From Melioribacteraceae bacterium (GTDB lineage: Bacteria; Bacteroidota; Ignavibacteria; Ignavibacteriales; Melioribacteraceae), in contig CP129490.1 in NCBI GenBank assembly GCA_030584085.1, positions 62,001 to 126,000 on the forward strand: 64,000 nucleotides of DNA. Direction: 5' to 3'. A model generated the notes under the pieces. The model did not search any database. It was not told the origin of the DNA and was given only the letters and a program-made list of their open reading frames with translations. Of the stretch, positions 16,964 through 27,897 are shown piece after piece. Numbering within the stretch: the first letter of the stretch is position 1; each line of letters begins with the position of its first letter. Position numbers and translations under genes: made by a program.

Positions 16964-19900
16964 TTATTTTATGAGAATCATTTTTTTAACTGCAATATTT
17001 TTACCTGCCGTAACTCTATAAATATAAACACCTGCCGAAACTTGCGAACCATAATTATTCTTTCCGTTCCAAACAATTTCATAAACACCTGAGTTCATTT
17101 CAGTATTTACCAATGTATTAACCAGTTGACCAAGTATGTTGTAAACCTTTATTGTTACAAAGCCGGCATCCGGTACTGTATACTTAATCTTTGTTGTCGG
17201 GTTGAACGGATTCGGATAATTTTGATAGACTTCGAATTTCGAAGGCATTTCTTCATCCACAACTTCAGTTACACCATTTGGTGAAACTGTTAGAGTTGGT
17301 CCAGAGAGTGTTTCTTTTCCGTTGAGAGTATATTTTGTTTTAACATTTGTTTCGGTAAAGCTCATTTCATTAATTCTAAAATAGATTTCACCCGGAGTTA
17401 TTGTGCCATTTAATTCCTTATTCGAAAAGAATGTAAAGACTGAAATACCTTGCTGCTTTTCATAACCTAGTACTGTATACCCATCAATTTTATATAGAGA
17501 AGAAAATGATTGATAATTCAGTATAGCTGGGTCATATTCAAATTCAACAGTTATGTTGAATAAGTGCTCGGCGTTAATAATTTCTAAAGGAATTTGAACG
17601 AGTTTTTCTTCCTTCATAATTACTGCATTTGCTAAATTGAATCCACCGTTAGCTATAACAGAACTCGGAGTTTCGCCGGTTATGAATGCATAAAGTTCAT
17701 TAAGATCGGTAAGATTAATAACACCGTCATCGTTGAAATCCGCGTTATCCAAAGCTTGCGGATCGGTTATAAGATTACTGCTGCCGTTTAAGTATAAAAG
17801 AAGCAGATAGAAATCGTCCATTGTTACTTGTTTGTCGAGTGTTACGTCTCCTTTATCTGCTACTATGCCCGTTGGAGCAAAGTAATCTATAATTCCGTTG
17901 GTGACATTAACAGTATAGTCAATCGCGTTGGTATTTAACGCGGTAAAGTCAAATGAATTTCCCTCGATTACCGCAGTGCCGGGAGCAGCTGCGTCACCAC
18001 GGACTTTCATTTGCAGTGTAAAGAGTTTACCCGGTTCATCAATTGCTGATAACCCCCAACCGGCGAATGTTAGTTCGCCGATACCTCCGGTAACTGTATT
18101 TGAAACAGAGAAGTAAGACCAAGTAGCATCATTAATTAATCCGTCATTCAAGTAGCCGAGATATTCTAACTTAGTATTATCATAAGTGAATTCTCCGGTA
18201 AGTAGAACATAACCTTCAAGTTTAGGATTGAAATAAACATCTAAAAGATATGTAGCACCGGTATATGCAGGGTTTACACTTTCCACAGTAATTTCCGGAT
18301 TTAGACTAACACTGGAACCCGAGAAGTCCACTAAACCAAGTTCATTCATATCCACTTTGTGATAAATCAATCTCTCAATATCATTATAATCAACAGCATC
18401 AAGGAAAATATTATTACGAGCATCGACATTATTAATGGCAGCAGAAGACATATTTGTTAGGGAAATAGCTGATTGATCCAAATAACCTGAAAAGAGTGAA
18501 TTATTAATTTTAATGTTCTCCGGCTGTAATCCAGGGAAACCCCCATAGCCTCCGATTGCAAAACCTCTCCCTGCTACTGAGGTAGAGAGTTCTATTCCAT
18601 CAAATAGGGTTCCGGTTATATTTCCTTCTAAATAGATTTCAGCAGTCCAATTATCTATAAATTTAGAACCAAATAGGAATGAAATATTCTTCATCTCAAG
18701 ACCGCTATATTGTGAAGACAGAAATACTCCGAATGAATTTCGAAAGATTTCAAAATCACCAGAAAATGTTATATCAAGTAATTCATGCAACATTTGTGGT
18801 CCCAATATACTTATGGGGTTTGCAACAAAGTTGCTTTGAGTCATATAGATTCCAAAATTTGTATTGTAACCAATAATTCCGCCATTAAATGAAATATTTT
18901 CGTTTGCACCTAAAGAAATACCAATTTCTTGAGTTGGTATACCACCCAAAAGATTATTAAACTCATCAGTAGTTAATCCTGCTTTTATATTGTTGAATCC
19001 TAAGTCCACATTATCTGTTAGCGCAAAGCCAATTGCCTCATTTTGTTTCGCTGTGACATAATTAAATGTAGAATTACTGCATGAGTAGAATGACATACCC
19101 AAGAGATTTTCATTTGCAATAACGTTATCAAATAAAACATTACTGCATTGCAACAGCTCAATGCCAATATTAGAATTATTTGAGAAATTACAGTTTGTAA
19201 CTGTCAGGTAATCAACAAGATAAGCTACAAAGCCATTAGTGAATGTACTTCCACTTACCGTTTGTATGTTATCTAATGAAATGTTTGAAATAGGTAGAAA
19301 CGGCCCAATAGAAACACCATAAGGATTTGATGACAGTAGTTTGAAATTCGCGATATTCACAAAGGAAGAAGTTATTCGTAATCCAACTATGCTTGGGTAA
19401 GAACTACCGTAGCCAATTATTGTTAAAGGTATTTCAACTTCAACCAACTCATAGTATACACCGTTTTTAACTTTTATAAGACTTCCAGGCGGAACATTAT
19501 CTATTGCATAGTTAATAGATAAATATGGTGATGCTTCAGTTCCGGGATTACTATTGTTTCCTGTTGTTGCTACATAGTATGTATTTCCAGATGTAAAATT
19601 GAAGGATGTTGCAGCGTCAAGCTTAATTCCATCGTTGGAAGCAATAACATTCCATTGGAAATGACTTGACCCGGGAAGCTCAGGAACAACATATTGGATG
19701 TCTGTAGTAATAATATTTATTAAGGTATCAGGTGTAGGATTTGTTATATCTACGATTATCAGATTATAACTTGATGCATTTTGTGACGCTTCCCAAGAAA
19801 AGGGGGTATTTATACCCGAAATGTTAAATCCGTTATAAGGAAATAGAAGACTGAAAGGTTCCGGTGGTAAAATCTCTTTTGTGGTAAAACTCCACGTGTC

Positions 19901-20779
19901 GGAAGTAATAGAGCCCGTTGCAGTGGTTGCAATTACTTTCCAGAAGTATTGTGTTAGCGGAACTAATGCAGCACCTGTGACATCATGGTAAAGTGCATCG
20001 ATATCGCTTGCCTGTTTAACTAAGTCAATTATGGTTGTTGCGAAAGTATCCTCTGTAGAAACTTGTAAATTATAAGATGTTGCACCGATATAGGCATTCC
20101 ATGAAAACCTAGGATATAATGTCACTTCATCAGCTTCATTGTCTGGGGAAACTAGAATCGGGCTTGCTGGAAGTGTGAAGGTTGCAGTGAAATATTTATT
20201 ACTGTTCATTGTAACTAATAGAGGATTTGAAGTACCGCTCGCATCGCCACTCCAACCGCTGAAAATCCATCCACTGGCTGGAACAGCATTTAAGCTTACG
20301 GTTGATCCGGTTATATAAGATGTTAAGTCGGGAGTTTTTGTAACAGTTCCGTTTCCGACAACACTCACAGCGAGTGAATAACCTGTTGGATCAGTATAGC
20401 CCGATGAAGGAGTCATACTCCAGATGGCTGAATAAGTAGTTCCAATTCCAACCCTCCAGTAATATGTTATACCGACGACTAATCCTGCACTGGAAGGAAC
20501 AGTTAAATAACCCGCACCATAAGTAGATATTGAAGTGATGTAAACTAAATTTGAACCTGAAAAATCAGTTGAGCTAGTACTGATTTCCACCGAGAAAGTA
20601 AAAGGACCCGGCGAGTAATCAGAAGCGACATACCACCAACTAAGCGTTGGTGAAGTAGTAATGTAAGTTGCACCGTTAATTGGTGCGGAAAGGTTCGGCG
20701 TACCTATCTGAGCATTTATTGCTAATGTAGAAAAAACAAATAGCAAAAATACAGGTAGGAATCCTCGTAAAGATTTCAT
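16964..20779 (-). CDS. Large secreted beta-helix protein with cohesin/dockerin-like modules and a C-terminal sorting domain
   Basis: The 1271-residue exported protein (signal peptide ending INAQ) has Ig/FN3-like modules, an InlB-B-type repeat near 135-200 (TGSTVSLNAVPASGWIFSGW), two FN3-like repeats, then from about 395 a YYVATTGNNSNPGT segment leading a right-handed parallel beta-helix to about 790. About 830-975 looks like a cohesin-type module; 977-1036 holds two EF-hand-like dockerin loops (NADFNDDGVINLTDL); a second cohesin-like module follows at about 1045-1150. The last 90 residues (YQNYPNPFNPTTK to KKMILIK) are the type 9 secretion-like sorting domain. The substrate is unknown; a polysaccharide-binding or lyase role is possible. 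GAGGGT precedes the ATG. Confidence 0.85.
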   Translation of the reverse strand: MKSLRGFLPVFLLFVFSTLAINAQIGTPNLSAPINGATYITTSPTLSWWYVASDYSPGPFTFSVEISTSSTDFSGSNLVYITSISTYGAGYLTVPSSAGLVVGITYYWRVGIGTTYSAIWSMTPSSGYTDPTGYSLAVSVVGNGTVTKTPDLTSYITGSTVSLNAVPASGWIFSGWSGDASGTSNPLLVTMNSNKYFTATFTLPASPILVSPDNEADEVTLYPRFSWNAYIGATSYNLQVSTEDTFATTIIDLVKQASDIDALYHDVTGAALVPLTQYFWKVIATTATGSITSDTWSFTTKEILPPEPFSLLFPYNGFNISGINTPFSWEASQNASSYNLIIVDITNPTPDTLINIITTDIQYVVPELPGSSHFQWNVIASNDGIKLDAATSFNFTSGNTYYVATTGNNSNPGTEASPYLSINYAIDNVPPGSLIKVKNGVYYELVEVEIPLTIIGYGSSYPSIVGLRITSSFVNIANFKLLSSNPYGVSIGPFLPISNISLDNIQTVSGSTFTNGFVAYLVDYLTVTNCNFSNNSNIGIELLQCSNVLFDNVIANENLLGMSFYSCSNSTFNYVTAKQNEAIGFALTDNVDLGFNNIKAGLTTDEFNNLLGGIPTQEIGISLGANENISFNGGIIGYNTNFGIYMTQSNFVANPISILGPQMLHELLDITFSGDFEIFRNSFGVFLSSQYSGLEMKNISFLFGSKFIDNWTAEIYLEGNITGTLFDGIELSTSVAGRGFAIGGYGGFPGLQPENIKINNSLFSGYLDQSAISLTNMSSAAINNVDARNNIFLDAVDYNDIERLIYHKVDMNELGLVDFSGSSVSLNPEITVESVNPAYTGATYLLDVYFNPKLEGYVLLTGEFTYDNTKLEYLGYLNDGLINDATWSYFSVSNTVTGGIGELTFAGWGLSAIDEPGKLFTLQMKVRGDAAAPGTAVIEGNSFDFTALNTNAIDYTVNVTNGIIDYFAPTGIVADKGDVTLDKQVTMDDFYLLLLYLNGSSNLITDPQALDNADFNDDGVINLTDLNELYAFITGETPSSVIANGGFNLANAVIMKEEKLVQIPLEIINAEHLFNITVEFEYDPAILNYQSFSSLYKIDGYTVLGYEKQQGISVFTFFSNKELNGTITPGEIYFRINEMSFTETNVKTKYTLNGKETLSGPTLTVSPNGVTEVVDEEMPSKFEVYQNYPNPFNPTTKIKYTVPDAGFVTIKVYNILGQLVNTLVNTEMNSGVYEIVWNGKNNYGSQVSAGVYIYRVTAGKNIAVKKMILIK

Positions 20780-21111
20780 TAGAGCACCCTCGTATTTATG
20801 TTTCTAAAGAAATAATACTAAGTATGAATATGATTGTTAATTTGATTGAATTTGATAACACTCAAAAGAACATCATATCATGATGCTATTGTGGCTGGTC
20901 AATAACATTTACTCGGAATGTTCAGTAATACGTTCGCACCCATTGGTGGATTTATATGATAATGTGTATATGGAGTCTATGTGAGAAAAAAGACGCTAAT
21001 AAACTATACTTTTATATTTTAATACACAATAAAATTATTTAATATATTAAAAGATATGTTGACATAATATCACATTTAAAGCGGGTAATCGATGAGATTG
21101 TGAAACTTCAG
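20780..21111. other. Gene-free stretch upstream of the beta-helix protein gene
   Basis: The 332 AT-rich bases hold the promoter region of the minus-strand gene starting at 20779 and the 3' side of the gene ending at 21112. A small inverted repeat CATCAT-atc-ATGATG lies near 20871-20885. I see no RNA gene or further coding region. Confidence 0.6.
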
Positions 21112-21621
21112 TTATTTTCGCTTATAAAAAATCTGCCAGCGCAACTCCCAAGTTTGTCCGCCATCTAGGGACATCTCCCAATTCCAAATCAACGAGTTTT
21201 TTTCAATTGAGTGGAAAATCATTCGCTGATAGATCTCATTTCCTTCGGGGTTTATAAAGTTTCTCGACAAGATCATATTCTCTTTATCAACACCGCCTCC
21301 AAAGACCATAAAGTTTCCGGTATTATCGACCCATGTTTGAAGCCACTTATTTTTCAGAGAAGAATAAGTTGTAACACTTTTACCTCTGAATCCCGAATTA
21401 TAATCTTCAAAATTTTCTTCGATAACACAGTCGTCTAAAATTTTAGAAATAGAGTTATGACCTTTATACTCGTTTCCATCAGAATCATACCAGGTTAAAT
21501 CCCACTCACCAATCCAAAAATCAAATTGGGAGAAGTTTAACGATTCACAAGATTTTTGAGTTTGTGCTTTGCTTGATAAAGTAAAAGTAAGCACTAAGAT
21601 ACACAGATATATTAGTTTCAT
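21112..21621 (-). CDS. Exported DUF1579-like (lipocalin-like) protein
   Basis: The 169-residue protein begins with a signal peptide (MKLIYLCILVLTFTLSSKAQ). The mature part carries FDFWIGEWDLTW near its start and a run of beta strands, the pattern of DUF1579/lipocalin-like proteins; function unknown. I start it at ATG 21621 (AAGGA seven bases upstream) rather than the ATG at 21660, which adds 13 residues in front of the signal peptide. It follows the FG-GAP protein on the same strand with a 71-base gap. Confidence 0.7.
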   Translation of the reverse strand: MKLIYLCILVLTFTLSSKAQTQKSCESLNFSQFDFWIGEWDLTWYDSDGNEYKGHNSISKILDDCVIEENFEDYNSGFRGKSVTTYSSLKNKWLQTWVDNTGNFMVFGGGVDKENMILSRNFINPEGNEIYQRMIFHSIEKNSLIWNWEMSLDGGQTWELRWQIFYKRK

Positions 21622-21692
21622 AATGTTATCCTTGAATAGATGCCGTGTCCATCCCCCCATTGCTAAATGAACACGGCATTGTTAGGAGGTGA

Positions 21693-23984
21693 TTATTTTA
21701 TGAGAGTCATTTTTTTAACCGTTGAAAAATTTCCGGCTCTCAAACTGTAAAAATATATTCCGCTTGAAAATTGATCAGCATTGAAATCGACTGAATAAGT
21801 CCCGGTTGATTTTTGCTCGTTAACTAAAATTGCAATTTCATTTCCAAGTACATCAAATAATTTTAATGTGACATGTGAATGTTTTGGAATCGAGTAATTA
21901 ATTGTTGTTGACGGATTAAACGGATTAGGATAATTTTGCGCTAAACTATATTCCGTTGGAATTGATTCATCTTCAACACTTGTGGGATCGTCCACAACAT
22001 TTACGAACCAAGTTTTTGAAATTGAGTTCATCGGATTAGAAATTGTAACAGAAACAGTATCTGTTCTTGGTGTCGGTAAAATAAATGATGAACTGTAATT
22101 GTATGTTGAACTTGTTGAAGCGCTGATGCCATTCTTTGTCCAAGCATAATCTAGCTCATATCCGGTTGGATCTTCGGCGGTAACACTGAATCCAACCGAT
22201 CCGTTTTTGGCAATTAATGTATAGGAAGCCGATGGATTAGAACTTAGAATTACCGGTATTCCGGGTTCTACTTTCACTTCAATATAATTTTCTCTAGTTA
22301 ATTCCTGGCTACCACTTGAATTAGTAACGATCAGTTTTACGGTATAAATACCGACTTCGCTATATGTCCATTGTGGATTTTGCTCGGTAGCATCAATTGT
22401 ACCGTCATTGTTTAAATCCCATTCCCAATTTGTAATAGGGTTGGCGGGATCGGTAAAAGTTAAGTCTTCAAACTGCACAGTTATTTCACCAAAATCTTCA
22501 ATTTCATCAGCGGAAAAATTTGCTCGCATAAAACCGTTTGGTATAGTCTCGGTTACATTATGAGTTTCGTTAATCGTAAGATTAGATAATTCACTTGTTT
22601 GACCCGATGGCCATTCAATAGTTGCTTGTTCAATTACGGAAGCGTCTTTCAAACCAAAATGGACGACCAAACTATTGTGAGCGCCGAAACTATTTTGAGC
22701 AAGCAACTCTCTGATTTGCCAAGTTTCATTGCCGTCAATTATTGCTTTCACTTTCACTTTAGCGCCAATTGCGGTTTTGCTTGATACGGTTCCTTGAAGA
22801 ATAAATTTTACCCAATTGTTGTCGTTGTCTAATTCATTAATGTATAAACCTCTTCCCAATGAATTACCGGAAATGAAAAGATCGAGATCACCGTCATCGT
22901 CATAATCACCGAAAGAAGCTCCGCGTGTTGCACCGGTTGGGCTAATACCATTGTCGGTAATTTTTGTAAAAGTACCATCACCGTTATTTCTGTAAAAAGA
23001 GTTCCCGTTTTCACTTGTTACAAGTAAATCAAGATCTCCGTCGTTATCAGTGTCCCCCCAATTGTTTGCCAAGTTTGAGCCTGTGACAGTAAATGCTGTT
23101 GATGTTGAAACGTAAGTTCCATTATCGTTAATATAAAATCGATCAGGGACAGCACTATAATTAGTTAAGAAAATATCAAAGTCGCCATCGTTGTCATAAT
23201 CGATAGTGTTATAAGTTTGACCATCTTGTAAATCAGTACCTAATGGACCATCTTCCAATCGAATGAAATCGACTGAACCGGTTTCAATAAGTTGATTTAT
23301 GTAAATATAATCACGTGCTGCACTTCCTGCCGGTCCGCTACCAATGAACAAATCTAAATCTCCGTCCTGATCATAATCTGTCCAAGTCGGAATTGTATAA
23401 GGTGCAAGGTTTTGTGTGAATTCATAATCTTCTATACGTGTAAATCTGCCGTCGCCGTTGTTCATAAAAAGAAATGTGGGGTTATTTCCCCCATTATGAA
23501 AACCAACAGCATGTGTAACAACAAGATCAATGAAGCCGTCGTTATTATAATCTGCCCAAGCAGGTGCCCAACCTCTATAATCGTTGGTGGGATTAAAAAC
23601 CGTATTAGTTATCCTTTCGAAAGAGGAACCTTCTCCTTTAAATAGAAATATAGGTGAGCCGGCCATTGCAAAGTCTAAAATTCCGTCATTGTTATAATCA
23701 GCCCAACTCACGCCGTTAGCATTTCCGGGGTTGTTTGCTTGAATACTGCTGTTATCATAAATAAAAGTCCCGTCTCCGTTATTTATGAACAAATGATTTT
23801 TTGTTGCATGGAGATCGAGGTCACCGTCATTATCAAAATCAATCCATGCGGCACCTGCATAATTTACATCTGTGCTTGTTTGGTTGATTATATTTGCGGC
23901 ATCTCTGTTAAAAGTCTGCGCGTTAATCAGAAGTTGACTTATCAATGCAACAACAATGGCGATTAGAATATCGAATAGTTTCAT
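21693..23984 (-). CDS. Secreted FG-GAP/VCBS repeat protein with ASPIC/UnbV, PKD and C-terminal sorting domain
   Basis: The 763-residue protein has a signal peptide ending INAQ. Residues about 40-390 contain at least seven FG-GAP/VCBS repeats with calcium-loop words such as DYDNDGDFDIF and WADYNNDG, forming a propeller; an ASPIC/UnbV domain follows (about 400-480, with VHFGLKDASV and TIEWPSGQ), then a PKD domain (about 500-570) and an Ig-like segment. The last 85 residues (AQNYPNPFNPST to KKMTLIK) are a type 9 secretion-like sorting domain. The family resembles CRTAC1-like surface proteins, probably adhesive and calcium-binding. Confidence 0.88.
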   Translation of the reverse strand: MKLFDILIAIVVALISQLLINAQTFNRDAANIINQTSTDVNYAGAAWIDFDNDGDLDLHATKNHLFINNGDGTFIYDNSSIQANNPGNANGVSWADYNNDGILDFAMAGSPIFLFKGEGSSFERITNTVFNPTNDYRGWAPAWADYNNDGFIDLVVTHAVGFHNGGNNPTFLFMNNGDGRFTRIEDYEFTQNLAPYTIPTWTDYDQDGDLDLFIGSGPAGSAARDYIYINQLIETGSVDFIRLEDGPLGTDLQDGQTYNTIDYDNDGDFDIFLTNYSAVPDRFYINDNGTYVSTSTAFTVTGSNLANNWGDTDNDGDLDLLVTSENGNSFYRNNGDGTFTKITDNGISPTGATRGASFGDYDDDGDLDLFISGNSLGRGLYINELDNDNNWVKFILQGTVSSKTAIGAKVKVKAIIDGNETWQIRELLAQNSFGAHNSLVVHFGLKDASVIEQATIEWPSGQTSELSNLTINETHNVTETIPNGFMRANFSADEIEDFGEITVQFEDLTFTDPANPITNWEWDLNNDGTIDATEQNPQWTYSEVGIYTVKLIVTNSSGSQELTRENYIEVKVEPGIPVILSSNPSASYTLIAKNGSVGFSVTAEDPTGYELDYAWTKNGISASTSSTYNYSSSFILPTPRTDTVSVTISNPMNSISKTWFVNVVDDPTSVEDESIPTEYSLAQNYPNPFNPSTTINYSIPKHSHVTLKLFDVLGNEIAILVNEQKSTGTYSVDFNADQFSSGIYFYSLRAGNFSTVKKMTLIK

Positions 23985-24078
23985 GTTACCCCCTTTTGAT
24001 TGAAAGAATTCTAATGCAATGATACTAATGAATTGGCAAGGGTTGTATTACCCAATCGGGGTATTTTGAAATGAATTT

Positions 24079-24699
24079 TTAGATTAGTCTTTCTCGAATT
24101 GCTTTTGCGACAGCTTCGGATTTTGAATGAACTTCCAACTTCTTGTAAATATTTTTAAGATGCTTACGAACGGTTTCTTCACTTATGAAAAGTTTATCGG
24201 CAATTGTTTTATAACTTGAACCGTTGCATAATTCGGTAAGGACTTCTGTTTCTCTTTTGGTTAATTGTTCGGGAGCGGGTTGGACTTTAAAAGAACCAAC
24301 AACCATTCGAGCAATTTGTGAGCTCATTGGCGCACCGCCGTTGTGGGTTTCTTTAATTCCTTCTAATATTTTTTGCGGTGAAGAATCTTTAGTTAAATAC
24401 CCTGAAGCTCCCGAACAAAGTGCATCAAAAACGTATTCGTCATTTTCATGAATGCTCAAAACCAGGACATCCAAATTTGGATATTTTGTTTTAATCTTTT
24501 TTATAGCATCAATTCCACTCATACCCGGTAAACCAATATCCATCAATACAACATCGGGGATTTCATCATCAAGCCATATTAATGCAGATTCGGCATCTTC
24601 AAAAGTTTGAAGACATTCGTAAACCACTGTTCCGTTAATTAGTAATTGTAAACTTTCACGGATCTCGGAATCATCTTCAACAATGATCACTGATATCAT
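24079..24699 (-). CDS. NarL/FixJ-family response regulator
   Basis: The 206-residue regulator has a receiver domain with acidic pocket ED-D (residues 8-10), phospho-acceptor Asp54 in LMDIGLPG and Lys in LTKDSSP, followed by a LuxR-type helix-turn-helix (LTKRETEVLTELCNGSSYKTIADKL begins the domain). I start it at ATG 24699, where the receiver fold begins; an upstream ATG (24828) would add 43 residues overlapping the kinase gene. It is 67 bases after the hybrid sensor on the same strand, clearly its partner. Confidence 0.92.
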   Translation of the reverse strand: MISVIIVEDDSEIRESLQLLINGTVVYECLQTFEDAESALIWLDDEIPDVVLMDIGLPGMSGIDAIKKIKTKYPNLDVLVLSIHENDEYVFDALCSGASGYLTKDSSPQKILEGIKETHNGGAPMSSQIARMVVGSFKVQPAPEQLTKRETEVLTELCNGSSYKTIADKLFISEETVRKHLKNIYKKLEVHSKSEAVAKAIRERLI

Positions 24700-24766
24700 T
24701 AAAATAAGCCGGATAGTTTTTGAGTGAGGGAAAGTTATAAATATGACTAGATAAAATAAAGCCGTA

Positions 24767-27700
24767 TTATGATAATTGTGAATGAAGTCGTATGCTTGTT
24801 CCTTCTCCTTTTGTACTTTCAATATCAACCTTGCCGTTTAAACTAGCCGCTCGCATACGAATATTTTTTAATCCTCTGCCTTGCTTAATTTTGTTTAGAT
24901 CAAAGCCGTCACCATCATCGGTAAGTGAAATATCAATTTCGTTTTCGTGAATCGAAAAAGTTAAAAGAACATTTTTTGCATTGGAATATTTAAGAATATT
25001 ATTCATAGCTTCTTTAAATATGAGCATTGTATGTCGCCGCCAATCCATTGGCATAGTTATATTACTATATCTCTCTTCAACCCCGCTTGTTCTAAACGAT
25101 ATTGAAGATTTATCAAAAAGATCATCACCAAAATCTTTTAATCTGATTGCAACATCATAAAGAGTATCTTTGCCGGGATCCAGAGTCCAAATAAAATCTT
25201 TAACCCCGGAAGAAAGATTCGACGATAACTCACTTATCTTTTGCATATAAGTTAAACTACCTGATTCTTGATCTTTGAGAGTTCTCTTCAATAGCTCATT
25301 ATAGAGTGAAATTTTTGTAATTCTATGACCAAGTTCATCGTGGAAATCTTCCGCAGCTTTTTTGCGTAGTTTTATTTCTTCTTCCGCTCTAATCCTTTCA
25401 ATCTCTTCAGCGTATTTTAGTTCTCTCGCCAATTTAAATTTGTGAAGAGAATATATAGTAATTCCAATTACAGTTAAGATAGACAGTATAAACCACCAAG
25501 TTTGCCAAAAAGGCGGAGTTACGATTACAGATAATGATGAACTTTCACTACTTTCAAATCCTGTGGAATTTGTTGCCTTAACAATCAATTGATATTTCCC
25601 CGGTGGAAGAACAGCATATTCGGCAAATGGTTTATTGTAAGAATTAATCCAAGTTGTATCAAAGCCATCGAGTTTGTATTTAAAGTTGATGTTTTCCGCT
25701 GATATAAAATCCATAGAAGTGAAATAAAACCGGAGATAATTTGTGTTATAAGGGATTTCAATTTCGCAACTTCGTTATAAGCAAAATTCGGGAAGAGATT
25801 TTCTTCAGCACTAGTTACGGATAAAATTTTAATTGGTGTGGTTACAGAAGATTTAAGATAATTTTCGGTATCAATTATACTCAGACCATTTACACCTCCG
25901 AAATAAATTTCATTTCCAGAAACTGAATACGATCGAGCTGTAAACATATTTCCGTGTAAACCATGTTCGGAAGTAAATGAATTTATTTGTCCGGATTCTA
26001 AATCTAAAACAGAAATACCATTTGCCGTGCTGAGAAAAAGATGATTGTTAAATTCAACGATACCGAATATCACAGAATTACCAAGTCCGTGCTGCTCCGA
26101 TATTAATTCGAAAGTCCCATCATCACGATTAAATTTATTCAATCCGCCGCCGGTTCCAATCCATAGATTTCCATAAGCATCTTCGCAATAACTAAAAACA
26201 TAATTGTTTGATATTGTATTAGGGATTTCCGGATCATTTCTAAAAATCCTAAACGTATTTGTCTTTGGATCGTATTGATTCAAACCGTTATATGTCCCGG
26301 CATAGATATAACCTTTTGCATCCTCATAGAGAGATAAAATTGTATTGCCGGTAATATCATTATTGATTGCGGGATCATCAGTAAGCCGTATAACTTTATC
26401 AGTTGTTTTGTCAATTTTGTTTAATCCGAAATTTGTTCCTGCCCAAATATTGTTTGAGCTATCTATCAATAAACAAATTATTGGTCCGGCTGTTAATGAA
26501 TTTTCTTCTTGGGGATTATGAGTAAAATGTTTTTCAATATTGAGAGAATTATCCGTCAAATATAAACCGGAATTTGTACCAATTAAAAAGTTGGTTTCAG
26601 AAATTTGCTTAATCGAAAAAATCGATTTGTTTAAGAAGTAGTTCTCGAAGGAATTGTTTTGTTTATTGTGCTTTGATAAACCTGCATTTGTACCGATTAA
26701 TAATTCATTATCATTAACCGGTAATATTGAGCTGACAATATTACCGGGCAATTTAGTTAAGTCATGTTCATTATAGTTAATTGATTTGAAAACATTCTCA
26801 CGGGAAAATATTTTATTTATTCCACCGGTATATGATCCAATCCAAATTGTTCCTTCGCGATCTTCAACTATAGAAACTACCGCCCCTCTATGAATTTTAT
26901 TTTTTCCCGTATCGGAAGAAGAAAATATATGTACTTGCTCTAATTCGTAGTTTAATACTGCAACAATTCCAAGCGAACCGAACCATACATTGTTTTTAGA
27001 ATCGACAAAAATTTCAGTAATATTTTGAATTGAGTTTATTTCGGGGAACTTATCGGAAATTACTTCATGTTCGTGAGTGCTTTCATCATAGCGAATTATT
27101 TTTCCGTCAGAGTAGATCCATGCAATATGATTTTTAAAGTAAACTGAACGAACTTTGTCTAAATCCAAAACTTCAAAGGAATATTTGCTGAATGAATTTG
27201 AGATGTCATTGTATTTGTAAAGCGTATAAGATTTTGAAATTAAGAAAATCTCGCCGGAAGAGTTTATTGCAAACTTTTTTTCTCCATTTACCTCATCGTT
27301 GTTCTCAAAATCATTTACGAAAATGGAAGAACCATTTTTTTGATCAAGAACTATTATTCCATAATTATCTGTAGCAATCAATATTTTCCCATTTTCAGAC
27401 TGCTTTATATCCCAGACAATTCCATTGCATTCATCAACTAAATTCAGCGAGGAAGGGGTGTACCTTGTGAACTTGTTCTTCTTTATATCGAATTTGTTAA
27501 AACCGCCTCCAAAAGTTGCAATCCAAAAATTTCCATCTCTATCTTCGAAAATTTTTGTCACATCATCGTTTGATAATGAATTCTTATTGTTCGGTTCGTG
27601 ACGGTAAACATTTGTGTGAGCACCCATGTAGTGGACTAAACCGTACATGGTTCCAAACCAAAGAAAACCTTTACTATCTTTATAAATATTATATACAGTT

Positions 27701-27825
27701 TGGTGAGAGATGCCTTCTTCAAATGAAAATGACGAGACCTGTAGATTTTGAAAGACATGATCATTTTTTGCAGTAAGAAAAATTGCGAGGATGATAAATA
27801 GAAATACTAAAGTGATTTTATTCAT
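24767..27825 (-). pseudogene. Hybrid propeller sensor histidine kinase, split by a one-base frameshift
   Basis: If one base is restored this reads as a 1019-residue membrane sensor: signal/anchor (MNKITLVFLFIILAIFL), 14 or so two-component propeller repeats (GNFWIATFGGGFNKFD type), a Y_Y_Y domain, one membrane segment, a HisKA_3-type box with the phospho-His in FHDELGHR, and an ATPase lid (DDGDGFDL, GRGLKNIRMRA). The frame breaks near 25761-25764, just before the Y_Y_Y domain: upstream reading gives NEVAKLKS, whereas one extra A gives KIEIPYNTNYLRFYF in the correct family pattern. It precedes its response regulator. Start ATG 27825 is chosen for the signal sequence; an ATG at 27864 is also in frame. 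Confidence 0.85.
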
Positions 27826-27897
27826 TGTCCATAATGTGTTAATTATGGCAATAATATAAAGCATTAGAATGAAAAATGAATCACCCGAATGGGGTAG

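Noticed and set aside
24700-24828. A 43-residue N-terminal extension of the NarL-type regulator
   Set aside because: It would overlap the kinase gene end and precede the receiver fold with sequence unlike any domain.
25755-25770. Programmed frameshift in the sensor kinase
   Set aside because: There is no slippery heptamer with a downstream structure; the site is a short A run, typical of indel mutation or sequencing error.
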